From: Ruminococcus flavefaciens
Lineage (GTDB): Bacteria > Bacillota > Clostridia > Oscillospirales > Ruminococcaceae
DNA: 7,808 nt
Assembly: GCA_902792495.1 (NCBI GenBank)
Contig: CADBAC010000037.1
Span: 1 to 7,808 of the forward strand
Reading direction: 5' to 3'
Numbering within the stretch: position 1 is the first letter of the stretch; each line of letters opens with the position of its first letter. The translations under genes were made by a program, and so were the position numbers. The notes below the pieces were generated by a model that worked only from the letters and a program-made list of their open reading frames with translations, did not search any database and was not told the DNA's origin. Shown piece after piece: positions 5,666 to 7,808 of the stretch.

Positions 5666-5974
5666 GAAATCATGAATAAATATGGATATGGGATCAAGTA
5701 TCTCATCACGGCAGTGTGAACAAGGTCTTTAAGCTGTTGACCGCTGTCGTCAGAGTATGCACGACCACAGATCCGCAGCTTTCCGCAAAGCCCTGTACAT
5801 AGCGGTTTTGCAGAAAAAAGCGCACAGGTCACAGCCTCTGCTCTGTCTGACGTTCATGTATTCATGCGGTCAGCTACACAGCGGCTTTTGTGTGCCGCAA
5901 TTTAAGACAAGATATAATAAAAGGGGCAGCCGTTCCTTTGTTATATAACATTAATGAAGAAGGAGGAAAAATCA
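5666..5974 (+). other. Long structured leader/intergenic region before scaC
   Basis: About 300 nt with higher GC than the other spacers and no credible long gene. Possible stems: AAGCTG (5731-5736) with CAGCTT (5776-5781), enclosing GTCGT (5746-5750) with ACGAC (5761-5765); CTGAC (5847-5851) with GTCAG (5869-5873), enclosing CATG/CATG; and GCGGC (5881-5885) with GCCGC (5894-5898). A near-direct repeat, TACAYAGCGG(C)TTTTG, occurs at 5796-5810 and 5875-5890. A 15-codon frame, MNKYGYGIKYLITAV, begins at ATG 5672, exactly at the predicted +1, without a ribosome site. It matches no riboswitch or RNA class that I can recognise. A regulatory leader or a small RNA are both possible. Confidence 0.45.
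5960..5966 (+). promoter_or_regulatory. Strong ribosome binding site that fixes the scaC start
   Basis: AAGGAGG lies 8 nt before ATG 5975. An in-frame ATG at 5954 lies upstream of this site and has none of its own; starting there would also add charged residues (MKKEEKS) to an already complete signal peptide. Confidence 0.9.
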
Positions 5975-6865
5975 ATGAAGACAAACAAGGTAATCGTCGG
6001 AGCTATCGCTGCTACGATGCTTTCACTTTCACTCAGCTCACTTGCCCCGGCATTCGCTGCAGGCGAAACAGTGCAGATATCCGCCAGCAATGCGGAGGCA
6101 AAGGCAGGTGCTCAGTTCGAGGTGAACGTATCTTTGGCTGACGTTCCAAGTACCGGTATCCAGGGAATCGACTTTGCTGTTACATATGACAGCTCTGTAG
6201 TGACTATCGACAAGATCACAGTAGGGGAGATCGCCAACACGAAGGCAGCTTCCGGTGATCAGACAGCATCACTTCTGCCCACATTCGATGTTTCAATACA
6301 GAACAGTGAGGGCTACAGCAGTGTTATCTGGTCTACAGCAGTAGAGGATTCATCATACTGGATCAGCAAGGACGGCGTATTATGTACTATCACAGGTACT
6401 GTTTCAAGCAGTGCTAAGGCCGGTACAGAAACACCTATCAAGCTTGAAGCAGTCAAGCGTGAGACCTATGTTGGTTCCGGTAAAGACAACAGCAGTATCA
6501 GCGCAGGTTATTCTGCAAACGATAAGGCTGTAAAGTACACAGTCAAGGCAACAAACGGTAAGGTAACTATCCCAGGTGAGACAGTTACAACAACAACTAC
6601 CAAGGCTCCTGATCAGGCTACACTGAGAGGCGATACAAACTGCGATGGCAACGTAGATATGTCAGATGCAGTTCTCATCATGCAGTTCCAGGCTAACCCA
6701 AGTGCTTACGGACTCACCGGCAGCAATGCAGGGCACATCACAAAACAGGGTCTGGCTAACGGTGATGTTATCGGCGGTACATCCGGCAAGGGCGGAGACG
6801 GCGTAACAGTTAACGACGCTCTGCAGATCCAGAAGTATATGCTTACTCTCGTAACAGAACTTTGA
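5975..6865 (+). CDS. scaC: Adaptor scaffoldin ScaC (cohesin plus dockerin)
   Basis: A secreted 296-residue cellulosome protein. Residues 1-28 are a signal peptide, likely cut after AFA (26-28). A single cohesin spans about 32-198: [20 protein letters not shown], then [18 protein letters not shown] and a [20 protein letters not shown] strand typical of cohesins. A short Thr linker (204-212) leads to a dockerin (216-296). Its first calcium loop, [15 protein letters not shown] (219-233), is canonical; the second, [26 protein letters not shown] (in the 263-288 region), carries about seven extra residues. In R. flavefaciens, ScaC uses its dockerin to bind ScaA and its cohesin to recruit a different set of dockerin proteins, so it widens the enzyme repertoire. 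Size, domain order and position before a scaA-like gene agree with this. The name rests on architecture and synteny, without an alignment. Confidence 0.87.
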   Translation: MKTNKVIVGAIAATMLSLSLSSLAPAFAAGETVQISASNAEAKAGAQFEVNVSLADVPSTGIQGIDFAVTYDSSVVTIDKITVGEIANTKAASGDQTASLLPTFDVSIQNSEGYSSVIWSTAVEDSSYWISKDGVLCTITGTVSSSAKAGTETPIKLEAVKRETYVGSGKDNSSISAGYSANDKAVKYTVKATNGKVTIPGETVTTTTTKAPDQATLRGDTNCDGNVDMSDAVLIMQFQANPSAYGLTGSNAGHITKQGLANGDVIGGTSGKGGDGVTVNDALQIQKYMLTLVTEL

Positions 6866-6964
6866 TCCGAGATTATCTGATTTGTCCCCCTTACAAAGGA
6901 ATACAAACCCAATTAATGTATTAAATTAATAGGCTTAAAAACCTAAAGAAAGGAATTATTACAA

Positions 6965-7808
6965 ATGAAAAAGTTTATTTCTGCAGTCACATCATTGGCT
7001 ATGACTGTAACAATGGCTAGCTCAATTGCTCCTTCAGTAAGCGCAGCTGATGCATCCAAGGGCTTTGCTATCAAGGCTTATGCAGAAGCTGGTTCTAAGT
7101 ACGACGCAATGGGCGCCAAGGTAACTGTTTCTAAGGACGATATCGCTGCTGGCGATGTAGTAGTACCTGTAGCTGTATATCTTGACGAGGCAACACCTGA
7201 TACAGAGGCTGTTTCAGTTGCTGTAAAGCTCGTTTCAGACAGCAAGGACGTTAAGAACGTAACATTCACAGATGTTAAGCCTAACACAAACTACTTCCCA
7301 GAGAAGAAGGAGTTCACAGCTGCAGGCAAGACATTCTCTACACAGAGAGCTGTTACATTCGGCGGTAAGGTAAGTGCAGTTGGTCAGTTCAACCCTGCTG
7401 GTAACTACGAGATCGCTGCTGCTACTTCACAGCCTGAGGCTACAGCTGACAACGCATATATCGGTTGCTCATGGACAAACAATGGTGCTTCATATGCATT
7501 CTCAGGCGAAAAGTCCACTGATCACCCATTCTTCGTATTCGATGTAACTCTTCCTAAGGGAACAGCTGCAGGCGATTACAAGCTCGAATTCTGTAAGTAT
7601 AACACAGACTTCTCAGGTGAGCACGACAACCCAACACCTATGATCGAAACAAGCCAGAGATACACAGAAAAGGCTGGTAACCTCAAGCTTGATGAAATGA
7701 CAATCACAGTTGAGGGCGAAGGCGCTACACCTACACCTGAGACAACAACAGCTCCTATTGAGACAACAAAGGCTCCTGAAACAACAAAGGCTCCTGAAAC
7801 AACAAAGG
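6965..7808 (+). CDS. scaA: Probable primary scaffoldin ScaA, 5' part only
   Basis: The gene runs off the window after 281 codons. Residues 1-27 are a signal peptide with a likely cut after VSA. A module at about 31-250 follows; strand patterns such as VVVPVAVYLDEA and FFVFDVTLPKGTAAGDYKLEF recall a cohesin-like beta-sandwich, but the match to ordinary cohesins is weak. From residue 254 a Thr/Pro/Glu linker begins and turns into TTKAPE repeats. In the known cluster scaA follows scaC, and linkers of this type separate scaffoldin modules, so ScaA is the best guess; ScaB or another scaffoldin is possible, since cohesins and dockerin lie beyond the window. GAAAGGA (6948-6954) serves ATG 6965. The 99-bp gap after scaC has no clear terminator or promoter, so co-transcription is likely. 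After codon 2 nearly every lysine is AAG, as expected of a highly expressed gene. Confidence 0.7.
   Translation, partial: MKKFISAVTSLAMTVTMASSIAPSVSAADASKGFAIKAYAEAGSKYDAMGAKVTVSKDDIAAGDVVVPVAVYLDEATPDTEAVSVAVKLVSDSKDVKNVTFTDVKPNTNYFPEKKEFTAAGKTFSTQRAVTFGGKVSAVGQFNPAGNYEIAAATSQPEATADNAYIGCSWTNNGASYAFSGEKSTDHPFFVFDVTLPKGTAAGDYKLEFCKYNTDFSGEHDNPTPMIETSQRYTEKAGNLKLDEMTITVEGEGATPTPETTTAPIETTKAPETTKAPETTK
7760..7808 (+). repeat. 18-bp tandem repeat encoding ETTKAP linker
   Basis: Units GARACAACAAAGGCTCCT start at 7760 and 7778, with a partial third at 7796 cut by the window edge. A diverged unit precedes them. The repeat codes for a flexible, probably O-glycosylated Thr/Pro linker, and its copy number may vary between strains. 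Confidence 0.92.

Noticed and set aside
5638..5948. Short open frames on both strands in the scaC leader (64 and 63 codons)
   Set aside because: No ribosome sites, overlapping on opposite strands, and Cys/His/Ser/Arg-rich translations typical of noncoding DNA.
5954..5974. Earlier ATG for scaC
   Set aside because: The AAGGAGG ribosome site lies downstream of it and fits ATG 5975.
6866..6964. Terminator or separate promoter between scaC and the next gene
   Set aside because: Only a 4-bp TAGG/CCTA stem and AT-rich palindromes are visible, with no paired -35 and -10 boxes.

Overview
The window looks like chromosomal DNA of a cellulolytic gut or rumen Ruminococcus, most likely Ruminococcus flavefaciens or a close relative. 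The main reason is the right end. There, a small secreted cohesin-plus-dockerin protein (ScaC-like adaptor scaffoldin) is followed at once by a second secreted protein with a Thr/Pro/Glu/Lys-rich linker. This matches the start of the known R. flavefaciens sca cluster (scaC-scaA-scaB-cttA-scaE). AAGGAGG-type ribosome binding sites, AT-rich spacers and consensus sigma-A-type promoters agree with a Firmicute.

Layout, left to right. Positions 1-446 are 2.7 copies of a 163-bp intergenic tandem repeat, each full copy holding several GC-rich hairpins. Positions 552-1323 hold a very strong promoter and a two-gene unit: a four-helix DUF2975 membrane protein and a small Cro/C1-type repressor. A perfect 26-bp palindrome (1359-1384) acts as a shared terminator against a convergent minus-strand gene (1390-2169) for a 259-residue protein I do not recognise; that gene has its own consensus promoter and a leader hairpin. 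From 2356 a plus-strand promoter drives gtrA (GtrA-family membrane protein) and an overlapping dusB (tRNA-dihydrouridine synthase).

A 310-bp gap (3939-4248) contains a long inverted repeat and a promoter for a CapA/PgsA-type lipoprotein (4249-5508). The next gap (5509-5974) holds a candidate promoter and an unusually long, hairpin-rich leader of about 300 nt before scaC (5975-6865). After 99 bp comes the 5' part of a probable scaA (6965 to the window end), cut off inside its linker repeats.

How the parts work together: the right third is the entry to a cellulosome operon. ScaC adapts a different set of dockerin enzymes onto the cohesins of ScaA. The CapA-like lipoprotein and GtrA are envelope proteins and may simply be neighbours. 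The DUF2975/HTH pair is a self-contained regulatory unit of a type common in Firmicutes. I found no CRISPR array, tRNA, rRNA or transposase gene. The least explained items are the 163-bp repeat, the minus-strand orphan gene, the long scaC leader, and the N-terminal module of the probable ScaA.
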